Assembly (NCBI GenBank): GCA_900155495.1
Contig: FTLJ01000116.1
Coordinates: 120,942 to 184,941, forward strand
Origin: Porogramme epimiltina
Lineage: Eukaryota > Basidiomycota > Agaricomycetes > Polyporales > Polyporaceae
DNA: 64,000 nucleotides
Direction: 5' to 3'
Below, one piece after another: positions 47,972 to 58,717 of this stretch. How positions within the stretch are numbered: position 1 is the first letter of the stretch; each line of letters starts with the position of its first letter. The position numbers were made by a program, and so were the translations under genes. A model generated the notes under the pieces. It was not told the DNA's origin. It saw only the letters and a list, made by a program, of their open reading frames with translations, and made no database searches.

Positions 47972-49090
47972 GTGCTACTCGTCTGAGGATTCAGAGTCGA
48001 CTGGGTCAACCGCCCAGCGTGAGGGGATGTGGCTGAAGAGCAGGTTTCCCCAAGGATCAAGGATCAACAGGCTCACCCAACGTCGAATCTATTGGCGCTA
48101 CACGTGAGGACAGCAGATGGGGAAAGAGCGACGAAACGTACGCGTTCCACCGTGCCTGCCGCGTCGCTGTCATGTCTTTCCGCGCCATCCCCTGCAGCTT
48201 GACGACCAACGTTTCCACTTGGTGGGCGTGTTCCGCCAGCGAAGGGACCGAAGCCTCGCCATTAAGGTCGTCGAGGCCATAAGGCTTGTTGTTGGGGCCA
48301 AGAGGGGGCGACGAGCTCTACGAGGTTCGGGCACTCCGCCGCGGCGCGGAAGTGCGCGAGCGCCGCTACACTGGTGCTGGGCGGGAGTCCGGGTGCCCCT
48401 AATACGTGATCGGTGCGATGTGGAACATCTCGAGCGCGCGCCACACACGCTCGACCGCCGCCATGTCCGTACCGGCCGCGAGGCGACCGATGTTGCCATC
48501 GTGGAGGCTATAGACGAAGCGCCGGATGCCGCGCGAGGAGGGGGAAGGGTGTGAGGAGCCTCGTCGCGGTAGGGCGGTATTATTCAGGGATGCGGAATCA
48601 TGCTGAATGTTCGCTCCTCCAGTGCGGGCGCAGTGGCCACTAGGCCACCAGGGAGCCTCTTCAATGCAGGGATTCGGCGTCCGCGGCGCTGGGTTTGAGC
48701 GATGCCACCTAGCAGACCATTGTCACAATAGTGAGGAGGTCGAAACGTCGCAATGCTGGGGCCTGGAGGGACTAGAGGAGATGGACGAGAGCAGCGCACG
48801 CTCTGTCCAAAGATAGCGTAATCCACCTCAGATCGTTGGTTGAGTCAGCGTCGAGCGACCTGGGGCTGAGCCGCCCGGCCAATGGCCAGGGAGGCAAGTT
48901 TGGGATTCGTCACAAGAAGGGCGAACGTCGTCGTGTCGCTAGCTTCGACCTCTCTGATTGTCTTGAGGCGAGGGAAATGGGAGAGCGCGGTGGCGAATAC
49001 GGTGCTGAGCATGACGTCCGAAGTTATTGACATGATGTCCTGCGAGGTTTGGTATATGCCCTCAAGGGCTTTGAGAGTGGCTTTCGGAAA
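47972..49090 (-). pseudogene. Decayed subfamily B F-box copy (B4)
   Basis: The counterpart of B3 in duplication unit 2. It starts at the same acidic C-terminus (DSESSDE around 47972-48005) and can be followed back through the RxAYxxRLFP block, EVFRI and the Leu-rich part to about 49090. The reading frame is broken many times and pieces fall in all three minus frames. The F-box exon and the first part of exon 2 are gone; beyond about 49090 the sequence is unrelated. Confidence 0.78.
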
Positions 49091-49531
49091 ATGTCTCAGC
49101 CCATCCTCCGAACGATGGCGCGGAGAAAGGTCCGCTGACTCCCACAGAGGCCGCTGCAGGGGCCGGTGGGGATATCGTTGCCTTTAGGCTGGGTTTGGCG
49201 CAGGCCCCGAGTCGAGGACCAAAGCTCCGCCTCGGGTGTATCCGGCCCCGGCTCTGGGCGTGTGACCCGGCTGCACACGGCAGCCCCACTGATGACGCAC
49301 GCCACAGACGTTTTCACCGGCCGCTTGAGTATCACGTGACATTCCCGTGAGCGAAGTTCAACAAGTCTTCGGAGGTACAGTAACACTAGCTTTGTCACTA
49401 CTATAAGTCCGATCACTCCATCTTGGGGCACACGGATAAGATCTCTAGCTCGAGTTATAGCTGGTCTTTATTGTGACGACCGTCTTCCTACATCATCTTG
49501 ACGGCCATTAACATCGCCCACAAGGCACCAC
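49091..49531. other. Upstream region of family 2 member 3
   Basis: Contains CACGTGAC at 49333-49340, about 200 bp before the ATG. No gene. The breakpoint of the decayed B copy lies at its left edge. Confidence 0.4.
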
Positions 49532-51281
49532 ATGCAAAAATATCCTGGGTCTCCGTGAGTGGTATCTTCGACTATCCTTGTCGCGTCGATGCTCATTCTA
49601 TAACCGTGGCCACGTAGTACGTTGGCCACGTTAGACTATGATATTCTGTTCCTGATCTTCCAAGAGCTCAAGCCGGGTAGGGGGCTGCGATCGCTCTCAC
49701 TCACATGCCGAGCGATTCGCGAATTGTGCAAACCCGTGTTATTCAGTCGCTGCCTAGCACATTTGCCATGGTGTTGCGGCCTGGGAAAACCCTTGGTCCC
49801 GCTATCCATACGACCTCATGTTAGGTAAGAACTCCTACACCGTGCCGCACTCACCTATGATCTGAGCGGCTCTCATCGCAGGGAGATAATCTTCAAAGAT
49901 GTCTGTCATGACTCTCAGCGGTCTCCAAAGGCAAGACGTTCGCTGAAGTGGACAGATGATATTCTCGTCTGTGGAGTTCTCAGTCATTCACTCTTCCTCA
50001 GCACAATTCCAGCTCTCGAAAACATACCCTGCATCACGATATCGATGGAAGGCAACAACCCCCACGGCATAGCGTGGGGGCCCATCCAGAGCATCCTATC
50101 TCTCCGCGGTGTTCGAGAATTCACCATCGAGAACCTCCATATTTGCGCTAGGCGCTTACCAGACGACGACTTCACTGCCATGTCTCCCCCGCCCCTTACC
50201 GCGTTCCGTCACCGCATGACTGTGGCGCCAACGCGTCCGGATCTGTTCACGTCAGAAACAGATGCCCTCTCAGCTATCCTCAGCAAGACACACCGGACGC
50301 TAGAGACACTCCACCTCTTTGGCGCTTCCGCACCTATTTCCCTTCTCATCGGCCTCGAATGGCCTCGTCTCAGGGAGCTGGTCTTCCACTGCCGCCCTTG
50401 GGAGTCCATCAATCTCCATCCGATCACTCTTCTCACGCGCATGCCACGCCTTCGCACTCTCATATTCAAGTTTTTTGTCCCAAGGGACACCGTCGACGCT
50501 CAACGAGAGCCCTTGTGGCCTCGTGGATACGCCGGCCCCTTTCCATGGCCGGAACTAGAGCGACTCGTCGTGACGTGTCCGAACATCCACGACGAGTTGT
50601 ACGACCGTCTTCCTCCCACAGTCCGCTCATTATCTCTTCGCTACTGGAAACATGCGTGGTGGTACGGGAAGCACTTCATGAAGGGTGAAGACATCCCGAA
50701 GTATTCATTGCTGATAACCGCCACCTCCCTCCTTGAGATTCTTCGGCGTTGTCGCCTCCCCGACCTTATCAGTCTGGAGGTTGAATACGGGGAAGATGAC
50801 AAAGAGGACGAATTGTTTACTCATATCGCTGCCTCATTCCCTCATTTGACGTATCTCAAGCTCATACGTTACCGGAAGGACAGAGGGAATCTAGAGGTGC
50901 CTACAGTAAGTTCTCGCATACAGTGTAATAACCGCAGTTTGATTTGACCTTCCGCTTGCCTCGTCACGTCGTGCCTAGGTTCGCATCGCGCAGCTCTTGG
51001 AACATCTTAAGAAACTGGACCTTCGACACGTGAAGATATTTCCGGATATTGCATCTACACACCTACCTGGTCGCCCTCCCGAACGGTGGATGTCCGTGAA
51101 CTGGCAGCGAGTGACGAGTGAATTCTCCCAGAGAATCGTGGAGCCAGCGGTTGTGACATTTGCACGTGCGCTAGGGCCTGCGCTCACGACAATCTCTATA
51201 TCATGTGGCTTCCACCGCAGCTACCCATACACATGGCTAGTATATAGCGTAGAGGACGGGCTTGTAAAACTACAATTATAA
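49532..51281 (+). CDS. F-box-like protein, family 2, member 3
   Basis: Predicted 518 aa in four exons: 49532-49554 (23 nt), 49618-49824, 49882-50905 and 50979-51281, all in phase. The first exon encodes MQKYPGS, unlike MSEQLC of the others, but the junction position is the same. F-box-like: LDYDILFLIFQEL, then LRSLSLTCRAIRELCKPVLFSRC. Intron 2 has an ordinary GT donor. Shared blocks: EFTIENLHICARRLPDDDF, LETLHLFGA, EPLWPRGYAGPFPWPELERL and WKHAWWYG. The most diverged of the three, so it probably predates the segmental duplication. Confidence 0.78.
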
Positions 51282-51334
51282 TGCGGCATCTGTGCGATAC
51301 CAGTAATGGAACGGTGTAACGCCCATGAGCGATC

Positions 51335-51411
51335 GCTGTTGGCGATGGGGCCGACACTTGAAGATACCAAAGAGGTGTCATCCCGACGCTCAATACTGAC
51401 GTCCTGCGCCC
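51335..51411 (-). pseudogene. Small F-box exon-1 fragment
   Basis: The minus strand reads SVGMTPLWYLQVSAPSP, corresponding to the LDGMMPLWHLLAPTK segment of family 1 exon 1. Only about 25 codons remain. It directly abuts repeat X copy 2, as the fragment at 31.5 kb abuts copy 1. Confidence 0.5.
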
Positions 51412-51900
51412 GACATGCACCGCACCGCGCCCGGCAGCGCCTCAAAATTTGTGGCGTGTCGTGATATACACCTACTCTCCCGGAGATGTACGCTCGGAGA
51501 TCGCTGCGGTAAGATTTGTGCAAGAGCATGCGTGCGTCGGGCAGCGGCGTGCCCAGAGCCGCCTCAGGCTCAGCGCACATATCCTGCAGCCTAATCAGCT
51601 GAGTGCCCAATGTTCAAGTATCACACGGCAGTAGATTCTGTCTTGAAAGGAGCGTCGAACTGTCAATGCATGCGCGAACGCCATCATGATTGTAGACCAA
51701 TCGGCGCAGCAGTGCGGAGGACCAGGCTTGCGTGTATACGCTCGCGCTCTGCATGAGCCCGCATTCTCCCACAGACGCAGCGCATCCGGGACACCCACGT
51801 CCTTTCATCTGAAAGCCTGGGGCCGCGCGGGAGAAGGGCATGGAGGCTCCCCACAGAGCCCCGAATGCGGACGCATACATTTGCACGTGGGCGTGGCTAG
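51412..51900. repeat. Unknown repeat X, copy 2
   Basis: Second copy of the block at 31612-32110, in the same orientation. No shared long reading frame. Borders were estimated by eye from shared words. Confidence 0.55.
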
Positions 51901-52083
51901 CACAGCACAGCGAACGAGAAAGCTAAGCGCAGGTCACGAGCACGAAACTCGGAGCGAGTTTAAGTAGAGGAGAGAGCTGCGGGCAAGATGCCGACCCCAC
52001 AGCACCTCGACTCGGAGCAATGAGAGGGTAGTGGGTTTGTCAGCTCGGAGTCGGGGCTGGAAATTACATTCCTACCCATGTGT

Positions 52084-52102
52084 CACGTGGCCAAACACGT
52101 GG
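52084..52102 (+). promoter_or_regulatory. Two CACGTGG E-boxes before a broken F-box copy
   Basis: CACGTGG occurs at 52084 and again at 52096. The distance from the first to the F-box fragment ATG is 746 bp, the same spacing as the CACGTGAC element in A3-A5. GACC has become GGCC. Confidence 0.4.
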
Positions 52103-52829
52103 CGTCCGCCGCGACGCGCTCGTCCCCTCTCTTCTGACTGGGCCATTTTCGCCGCATACCTGTATCCAAACGCCAATTTTTAATAGCGCCTTTCCCTTTC
52201 GACCGTCTCTTGCGATTATTGCTCATGGCCGCAACACAGCAGTCAGAATCCTCAAGCATTACCTTGCGCATGTCGAGCCTGCCCCAGTACCAACCCCAAA
52301 ACCATCTTCGGTTTTGTCAACGGAACCCAGAGAGCGCGCTTCGATGAACATCAAACCTCTTGCTGAAGCCTTCTAGGCCTTTTCCTTGCCATAATACACC
52401 GGACCATTGTTAAGATCGAGTAGGGACAAGCTGCACTATTCCTAGTGGGAGGCGCGGGAGTGTCAGTGATCATGATGGAGATGCTTCGTGAGTGCAAATT
52501 TTGGTTTGTTTACGACCGACCCTGAGTGTGTATGCCTCAGATGTTGCTGATTGGGGAACGCTCCCAGTGTTCCGCCAATTGACGCGTGCTAGGAGGCGTT
52601 GCAAGATTACACAGCTCATTGCCAGTCATTGAGCGCGAACACAAACATGCTTATAACTATTCACAACATCGCTCACGCCTTCCTCGCCTTCCTACCCACT
52701 CTACATCCACTCCCAGTTAATTGTCATTCTCTCTATCTGGGTAAGTACATGACAATCAAGCTGATTTAAGCTCCACCCGATCTTACCAGCGAAGCTTCAG
52801 ACACCGAAGTACTCGCTAAAGCCAGCGGC

Positions 52830-52945
52830 ATGTTTGAAACAACTTTCAATGCGACCACTTAGGTTCCCGTGAGCGACGACCTTTCGCGCGCCATTCAATG
52901 CCATAAGTCTTGGTTGAAACCTGGGACCTCTGCGGACCCGGCGCG
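52830..52945 (+). pseudogene. Subfamily A F-box exon-1 fragment
   Basis: ATG TTT GAA ACA ACT then TAG at 52860-52862. After it the text reads VSDDLSRAIQCHKSWLKPGTSADPARYAHV, matching A exon 1. Similarity ends at the same place (the ARV/AHV residue) as in the fragment at 31.5 kb. Sequence of the GPI-type gene follows immediately. Confidence 0.68.
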
Positions 52946-52954
52946 CTATGCACA

Positions 52955-53690
52955 CGTATGTACACGTGGCACGCAGTCGGGAAATACGACTGGTCTCATT
53001 GCATCGTGCACACTCTGTGCATACTCTAGTGAGTCTCTACGACATCTTCGCTCCCCATCTGCATTTACTATCCAAAGAGAAGAAGCTAACATAACCCGTT
53101 GTAGGTGCTGCCATTGTCTCACTCTGTAGACTTCAGGCGGATGCACTCGCCTTGCCCACGGAGCCTATGAGGATTAACGCGTAATGGCGCACAACATATA
53201 TCACATGAGCGGCACACTCACCCCCGCACCGGTCACTCCCATCCGGTTCGCCCGTCCTGCGACCTCCTCTCCGCTCCACACGCGCTGATCGCGCCCCCCT
53301 CTACCCGTGACGGCGCTCGTCGAAGGCCCTACCAACGCGCGCATCATGGCGGACTTACAAGGTCTCGGACAGCGTCGTGTAAGATGACTGCACGACCGTG
53401 GACGAGACGTCCATTTGCACCGTCGTCCTCGCCAACCGCACCGCGACGACGATAGAGACGCGCACGGAGCTTGCGACCTCGATCTCAGTGCAGATCGCCG
53501 ACATGCACCCTAGCAAGACTGAGACTACGGGGGGACCACGCTGGCTGTGTCGACTACGCCGGTAAGCACGGCTCCGAGCTCCGCTAGAGAAGCAGCCACT
53601 AACGGTGCTGAGACCGTAGGAACCCGCAGTGGGGCAGTGCCAAGTGCTACGGAGTCTCACGGGGCGGAGAAGGCTACGGGAAGCATCGAC
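52955..53690 (+). pseudogene. Decayed copy of the GPI-type surface protein gene
   Basis: Starts near AATACGACTGGTCTCATTGC (the intact gene has AATACGGCTCGTCTCATTGC) and retains the signal-peptide region, the intron with its AAAGAGAAGAAGCTAA core (53075; intact at 33344), AGCGGCACACTCACCCC and the Ser-rich end with GAVPSATESHGAEKAT. In-frame stops (for example TAG at 53127-53129) and a GTAATGG disruption at about 53180 remove coding capacity. After GAEKAT it changes to F-box-derived sequence, so the GPI tail is lost. Confidence 0.78.
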
Positions 53691-53734
53691 GAGCTCTCTG
53701 CGCCGCTCCTCGACGAGAATTTGGTGGCCGTGCT

Positions 53735-53985
53735 GCACCGGCGAAGCCGGATGCCGCGCTGTGGGACCGGCGGGAGGAAGTCACCGTCGGAAGTATCAGC
53801 TCCGAGTCCTCCGGTGCGGGCGCAGCCGTAATAAGGACGCCCATACTGCACTCTGGCTATTCGGCGTCCACAGGGTACAGGCTGTGCCGCATGCCCCGAC
53901 TTGTGACTTTCTCGTGAAAAGTGCCAGGATGAAACAGCAGTGTCAAGATAAGAGAGCAGCGCACAGTCCGCACAAGGATGGATGT
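53735..53985 (-). pseudogene. Subfamily B F-box fragment fused to the GPI remnant
   Basis: The plus-strand text (CCGGATGCCGCGCTG, later GCAGTGTCAAGATAAGAGAGCAGCGCACAGTCCGC) matches the antisense of B genes around 7563-7840 (CATGCCGCGCAG, later AGAGCAGCGCACGATCCGC). It is a 250-bp piece of the Leu-rich exon, without an open frame. Confidence 0.6.
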
Positions 53986-55448
53986 GGTGACAGCCATGGA
54001 TGTTTTTGCCTATGCGTCTCCGTGATTGATCGGAGTGCTTAGTTGTTTTGTGCGCACGAACAAGTTGTATCTGGTTATGTACACTCATACGCCTACAACA
54101 CGTACCACATGGCGCCCACTGAACCACAATTCCCCGCCACGATCACTGCTTGGATTTTTTTCATCCATTTGAAATCACCAACGTGTCAAGATTCAAAATC
54201 AAAAGACACATTATAGTATGTGCGTTGATCTAGCCTCATCGGTGTCACTGTCCTTCACTTGCAGGGTCCACCCAGACCATCACCGATTCCTCGACAGAGT
54301 TTGCCGTACAGCTCCGTGTGCCTTGTGGTAAAGGCCCCACCACCCGTGAGCGGTCCCCGCACCGATCGAAAAGGATCCTTGAACTGAGGGAGTGGTGCCG
54401 TCAGTGCCGTCAGTGACTACTAGTGACTCCTTACTAGGACGCCCAAACCACACGGGCGGGTGTGCCCGTGAGCTGTAAGTTGCTGGGCTTCCCAAGCTCT
54501 TTACGACATCTGCTGCGCTCGTTAGTAACCTAGTCTTGTTTTACCGATATGTGTGGCGATTCCATTGTCACATCACGGGGACACTTTTTGCGGCTTCTGG
54601 CGTAGCCTCAGACCATATAGTAGCTATCACTGGATTACGCTTACAAGTCCGCTTGGAGGGAGTCATGAATACACGGCCCCTAAACCTTTCAGTGGGCGTA
54701 ACGTTGAGCATGCGATCACCGGCAGGTGGTTGGTGGCGTTGAGAAGGCACAGCGACTCGCGACTGTGGCAGCTCGTATTTCGGTATTCCTAAGATCCTAT
54801 TGCTCTCGGTCACTGGGTCGGCGGAGACCGAGAGCCTTAATATTTGGTATTGACACCCCTCTAGTACATCGTAGTTCGTCGAAGGAGGAGATTAGTGGTG
54901 GTAGCTCATAACTAGACCCAAGCTGTTCAGTGCGTGGTAGTGTATGAAATCTCGTCGGGCCCGTCTTGCCAACTGACTCGGTTTACAGTACTCCGCATAT
55001 CTATGGATAAGTTTGGATTCGGAAATGAAAGGAATATGGATGTTTTTGGTATCCTTGTTTATTGCTTTCGAGGGCCGGGCCCTATGATAGGCATGAACAA
55101 CGCAGTAGCTACAGAGTGTGCGGGCGAAAGGGGCATCGCGAGACATAAATCGAGAAGAAAAATCTGTGGAGAGCGCGGTGCGGGGAGAATCTGCTGGGCA
55201 GGCTACGCTCTACCCATCGGTGTAGGAAACGGTGATGTCGTAGAGTAGGGGTAGAGAGAGAAAGAATAAAACATCTATCGCGAAATGGCTGTGCGGCAAC
55301 GAACTGTGTGATGACCCCGGTTGGGCCCATTGCAACTCTGGTGCCATGCTGTAATACTTCCTTTCTCACAGATCTGGAAGAATGATCTAACTATCCGCCT
55401 TCTAAGACAACTGAATGTTCATATGAGCACTGGAATGCAATGAGTACA
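53986..55448. other. No supported gene
   Basis: About 1.5 kb without convincing coding sequence. A short direct repeat, GTGCCGTCA twice, occurs near 54400. Other frames are under 85 codons and unremarkable. Confidence 0.45.
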
Positions 55449-56573
55449 CTAGCTGTTTACCCCCATCTCGGCGCACCAGAACCACCGCTCCTGCGTAGGA
55501 TATGGTCCCAAAGAAATGAATGGGATCAATAGATTCCACCAATAATCCTTGCGATCGAGCTCCGCCTGCTCATCCCCACACTCCGCATGTAACCAATATT
55601 TCCAGTTGACGTATTCGAACCACGGCGGGTAGAAGCCCGACATCGCATAATCGATAAGGTATAGCCTCCCGTCGTCGCCAACTAGAACGTTGCGCATGTT
55701 GATATCGCAATGTGTGAGGACCATGGGTTCCGAGTCGTCAAATGGCTGACAAGGCAGTTCAACGTGGTATCGCGCTGCGCGCTCCTGACCAACCCCGTAC
55801 ATGCGGTTCCACCATTCGGTGAGCTCGGAGTATGATTGAAGGGGCCTGGGCCGGCGGTCCATAAAGCCACACATCATGTGGCATCGGATATGACGTCCCT
55901 CGGCATCGGGACCGACGGGGCCGGGGACGCGAGACCGGGGGTGGCGAATGGCGCGCAACTGGCGCACATATCCGCGGAGAACGAACGCCACGCGTAGCTT
56001 CGCGAAAAATGACAGAGTCGGCCATACGTGCAAGAGTCGACGTCCCGGGATATAGTCCATGACAGTGGCAACGTCGGCGCGTTGTGCCACGTGGAGAACG
56101 CGACGCACCCGCGGAACAGGGATGGTGGTGTGATGGAAGACGAGGTCGAGTGTGAGGCTTTCGGATGAAGGGCTATCGTAGTAGTCTGTTTCGAACTTGG
56201 CAATTGTCCCGGGGGAGGTTTGAAGGATTCCTACCTCCGCAAGTTCTTCATTGCGCTCCGAGTTTAATCTCCATAGGTCCTCATCAAATATACGCTCCCG
56301 CACCTCGACATCCGAGAGCTCATCTATGTCAGAGGGCTAGACTCGCGTCAGTCAGAGGCCCTATACAATAACGAAACCACAAGTGCGCACCATATAATCA
56401 GATGCGGGACGTGTGGGGGATGTGATGCGCAGAGCGAGAAGGAGAGTATGCAGAGCGTCGGCTGATATACCAATGACCGTGTAAATGGTTGAGAGCGCAA
56501 ACAGTTTGAGCTGTCCAAGACGCGTCGGCTGTTGACATAGTGGATGCATATTGGGAGTGATATCCTTCGCCAC
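55449..56573 (-). CDS. Aminoglycoside phosphotransferase-fold kinase (APH family)
   Basis: Predicted 356 aa in two exons, 56391-56573 and 55449-56336, with a 54-nt intron (ATG|gtgcgc...tctag). The second exon alone has no in-frame ATG before its conserved part, so an upstream exon is needed. The joined protein reads LFALSTIYTVIGISADALHT, TSPTRPASDYM, then ELSDVEVRERIFDEDLWRLN. Domain signs: SPGTIAKF near the start of the fold, VMDYIPGRRL, the catalytic loop HCDINMRNVLV (H-x-D-x4-N) and LIDYAMSGFYPPWFEYVNW, where many relatives have Asp-Trp instead of Asp-Tyr. Catalytic Asp and Asn are present. Fungal members phosphorylate small molecules, mostly unidentified. The substrate here cannot be told. 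Confidence 0.78.
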
Positions 56574-57931
56574 TCTGGCAAGGGAATAACTGAGGAGGGA
56601 CAGGGAGGTTGGGTCACTGGTAAGGAACGGGTTTGACTTTGTGAGAGGGGGGAATTTGAGGCGTAGTCAGTCGTGGGAATGGGGTCTAACCGGGCTGGAA
56701 GCTCGAGCCTCGCAGATGACAGAAGCTATCGGCGGATTCTGAATTTGAATATTTCCTGCATTTGGTTCTCCGCTCTCCGGAATATGCCGAAATGATCTTA
56801 TGACTCCTCATGATCACCATAGCCGCGCAGGCCCAACTCTCGGACTTCGGTTTCGAAACTGGATGACATATGAGCAGGAGGTTAGTGTATGCGGCAGACG
56901 GCGACCTCATTTGTGCACTGACGAGTTCGGACTTTTCGTAAAGTGTCATAAAGCTAATTCTTTCACACGGAATTGCGTGGAAACTACCGACGGGCACGGA
57001 GGAGACAGACGGAACGAGATCCAACTGTGGGCCACTCCAGCCAATCACGGCCTGACGGTGCATCCTCCTGTGGCGTACGAGTGCCGGATAGCGCTGGATG
57101 CTTCAGTGGGCTGTCACCTAACCTCGCCCACAAACGTCCACACGCCCACAATGCTCCCCTGACCGGAGTCTGGGATCGAAGCCGTAAAACACTGGCGTGT
57201 CCGATCTTCGGCGCCGATGGCTTTGCGTACAGCCTGTACCCGCGCCACCCCTGTTGAAAAAAATAATATCCTTTAAACATCACCTCACTTCATTCGTTTG
57301 AGTCTAAGGTCGGTCTCAGCTTCGGACGACCTTTGTGTTGTATGCGGTTCGTGAATAACGCTTACACTGCAGATTACTACCTGAACGTGCCAAGACTGTA
57401 GCCAGCCTTACACAGGTTAGTAACTGTGCTCCTGAATTCTGATAATATGGGTCTGAGGCCTTATAAAATCAAATTATATGGCTAGCTCTGCTCGCATTGC
57501 CCCAACCGTAGATAGTGACTCTTGCTTATTGATCGCTTCAGGCCAGATAGAGTCGTATATCCAACTTCAGACACTCGAGCTCTCCAGGGCTGGGACACAA
57601 TACCGGTGCACCTCGATGCTAGAGGACCTAACCGACACGATCTCCATCGAGCGAGATCTGTGGGGCCTCAGGCCTCAGTCTCCAGTCCGGTCCAGGGTCT
57701 CAAACATCCCTTGCCTGGCCTTCTCGAAACCACAGAAGCAAGAATGACCTCATCTCTATTCTCTGCCATGAACACATGTTTTCTGAACACTCGGGATCTC
57801 GATATCTGCTAGGTGTATAAGTACCAGAATGCGTGGAGTTCAGTCTGCAGGACCTCGGGCTCTCGACTCAGCCGCTCTTCCTATCGTCACAAATACTTCT
57901 TCTACACCCCTCTCCTTCTGTTCCCTCAACA
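56574..57931. other. No supported gene
   Basis: About 1.35 kb. Frames at 56800-57162 and 57478-57747 have no recognisable features. It probably contains the promoters of the divergent flanking genes. Confidence 0.4.
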
Positions 57932-58717
57932 ATGGTAGGTCCCGTCCTTATCTTCGACTCTCTCTTTGTAGCTGAATGCATTGCACCACAGACTCGCCAG
58001 CAAGGACCTCCTAATATTGATCGAGCTCAGCTCCCAGTTTCGCTCGACAATAACAGAGTTGTCCGGGTCGCTGCCCAAGGTATCAGGATGTACGATACGG
58101 GTCCTGAAGGAGGCGAACTGGTCCATTGGTGTGTCCTGTGCGATTTCTACATTTACAATATGATTTTGAGACCTTGTCACTCTCCTCACCAGGCGTGTCG
58201 CGTTGATCGTCATACCCCAGGATGTAGATACTAACAACCGCAACGGGATGTCCGTGGTGGTGGATAACTATCAGTACCGGAAACCGAACCCAACTGTGTC
58301 GATTGAGTCAGTGTGTGGCGTATGCTTGACGGTGAATCGAGCTCACAACCCTCCTCCAGGTTAGTAAAGAAGACATACGCCACCTCCAGCGAGACTCGAG
58401 GACGTGGTACCGCTCCAATCTACTTCGACATACCCGCACAAATGCAATTCACTGTTAACAACGTATATGAGCTCCTCGTTAACCAGAAACTTGGGAACTA
58501 CCGCTATGATCAGAACAATAGTGGTTGCCTGTACTGGACGGCTACATTCATTGGCATTTTGGAGAAATTCTACATGGTGGAAGCTGGCTCCTTTGCCCGT
58601 TTCGTCCACCACGCGCGCGCCCTTAGGACTACTCCAGGCCCAACCCGGTTGTGGATCCCAGAGGATAAAGGCAGGTTCATGGAGCGTGACGATCTCAACA
58701 GAATGAATGCACTTTGA
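57932..58717 (+). CDS. DUF7770-like fungal protein of unknown function
   Basis: Predicted 224 aa in three exons: 57932-58128, 58193-58312 and 58360-58717, with introns of 64 and 47 nt. Both junctions were fixed by phase: CAT TG|gtgtgt...ccag|G CGT gives LVHWRVALIVIPQDVD, and TCA GT|gtgtgg...ccag|G TTA gives IESVLVKKTYATSSETRGRG. The body reads VVRVAAQGIRMYDTGPEGG, HWRVALIVIP, PIYFDIPAQMQFTVNNVYELL and the signature-like YRYDQNNSGCLYWTATFIGILE. The pattern (His-Trp, then a hydrophobic regulator-like half, then GC-x-W/Y-W) fits the fungal DUF7770 proteins as I remember them; the family name is an inference. The N-terminal 25 residues are the least certain part. Confidence 0.62.

Larger units (their letters stand above)
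41145..49090. repeat. Tandem segmental duplication (two units of about 3.4-4 kb)
   Basis: Unit 1 (about 41145-45110) and unit 2 (about 45740-49090) have the same order: upstream block, family 2 gene on plus, a shared roughly 170-240 bp spacer, then a subfamily B gene on minus. The shared spacer is visible as GTGAGTACGTGCCCA at 43178 and 47799 and TAGAAATAGG at 43286 and 47892. In unit 2 the B gene is a pseudogene. Between the units lies unrelated sequence that includes a fragment of the GPI-type gene. Confidence 0.8.
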
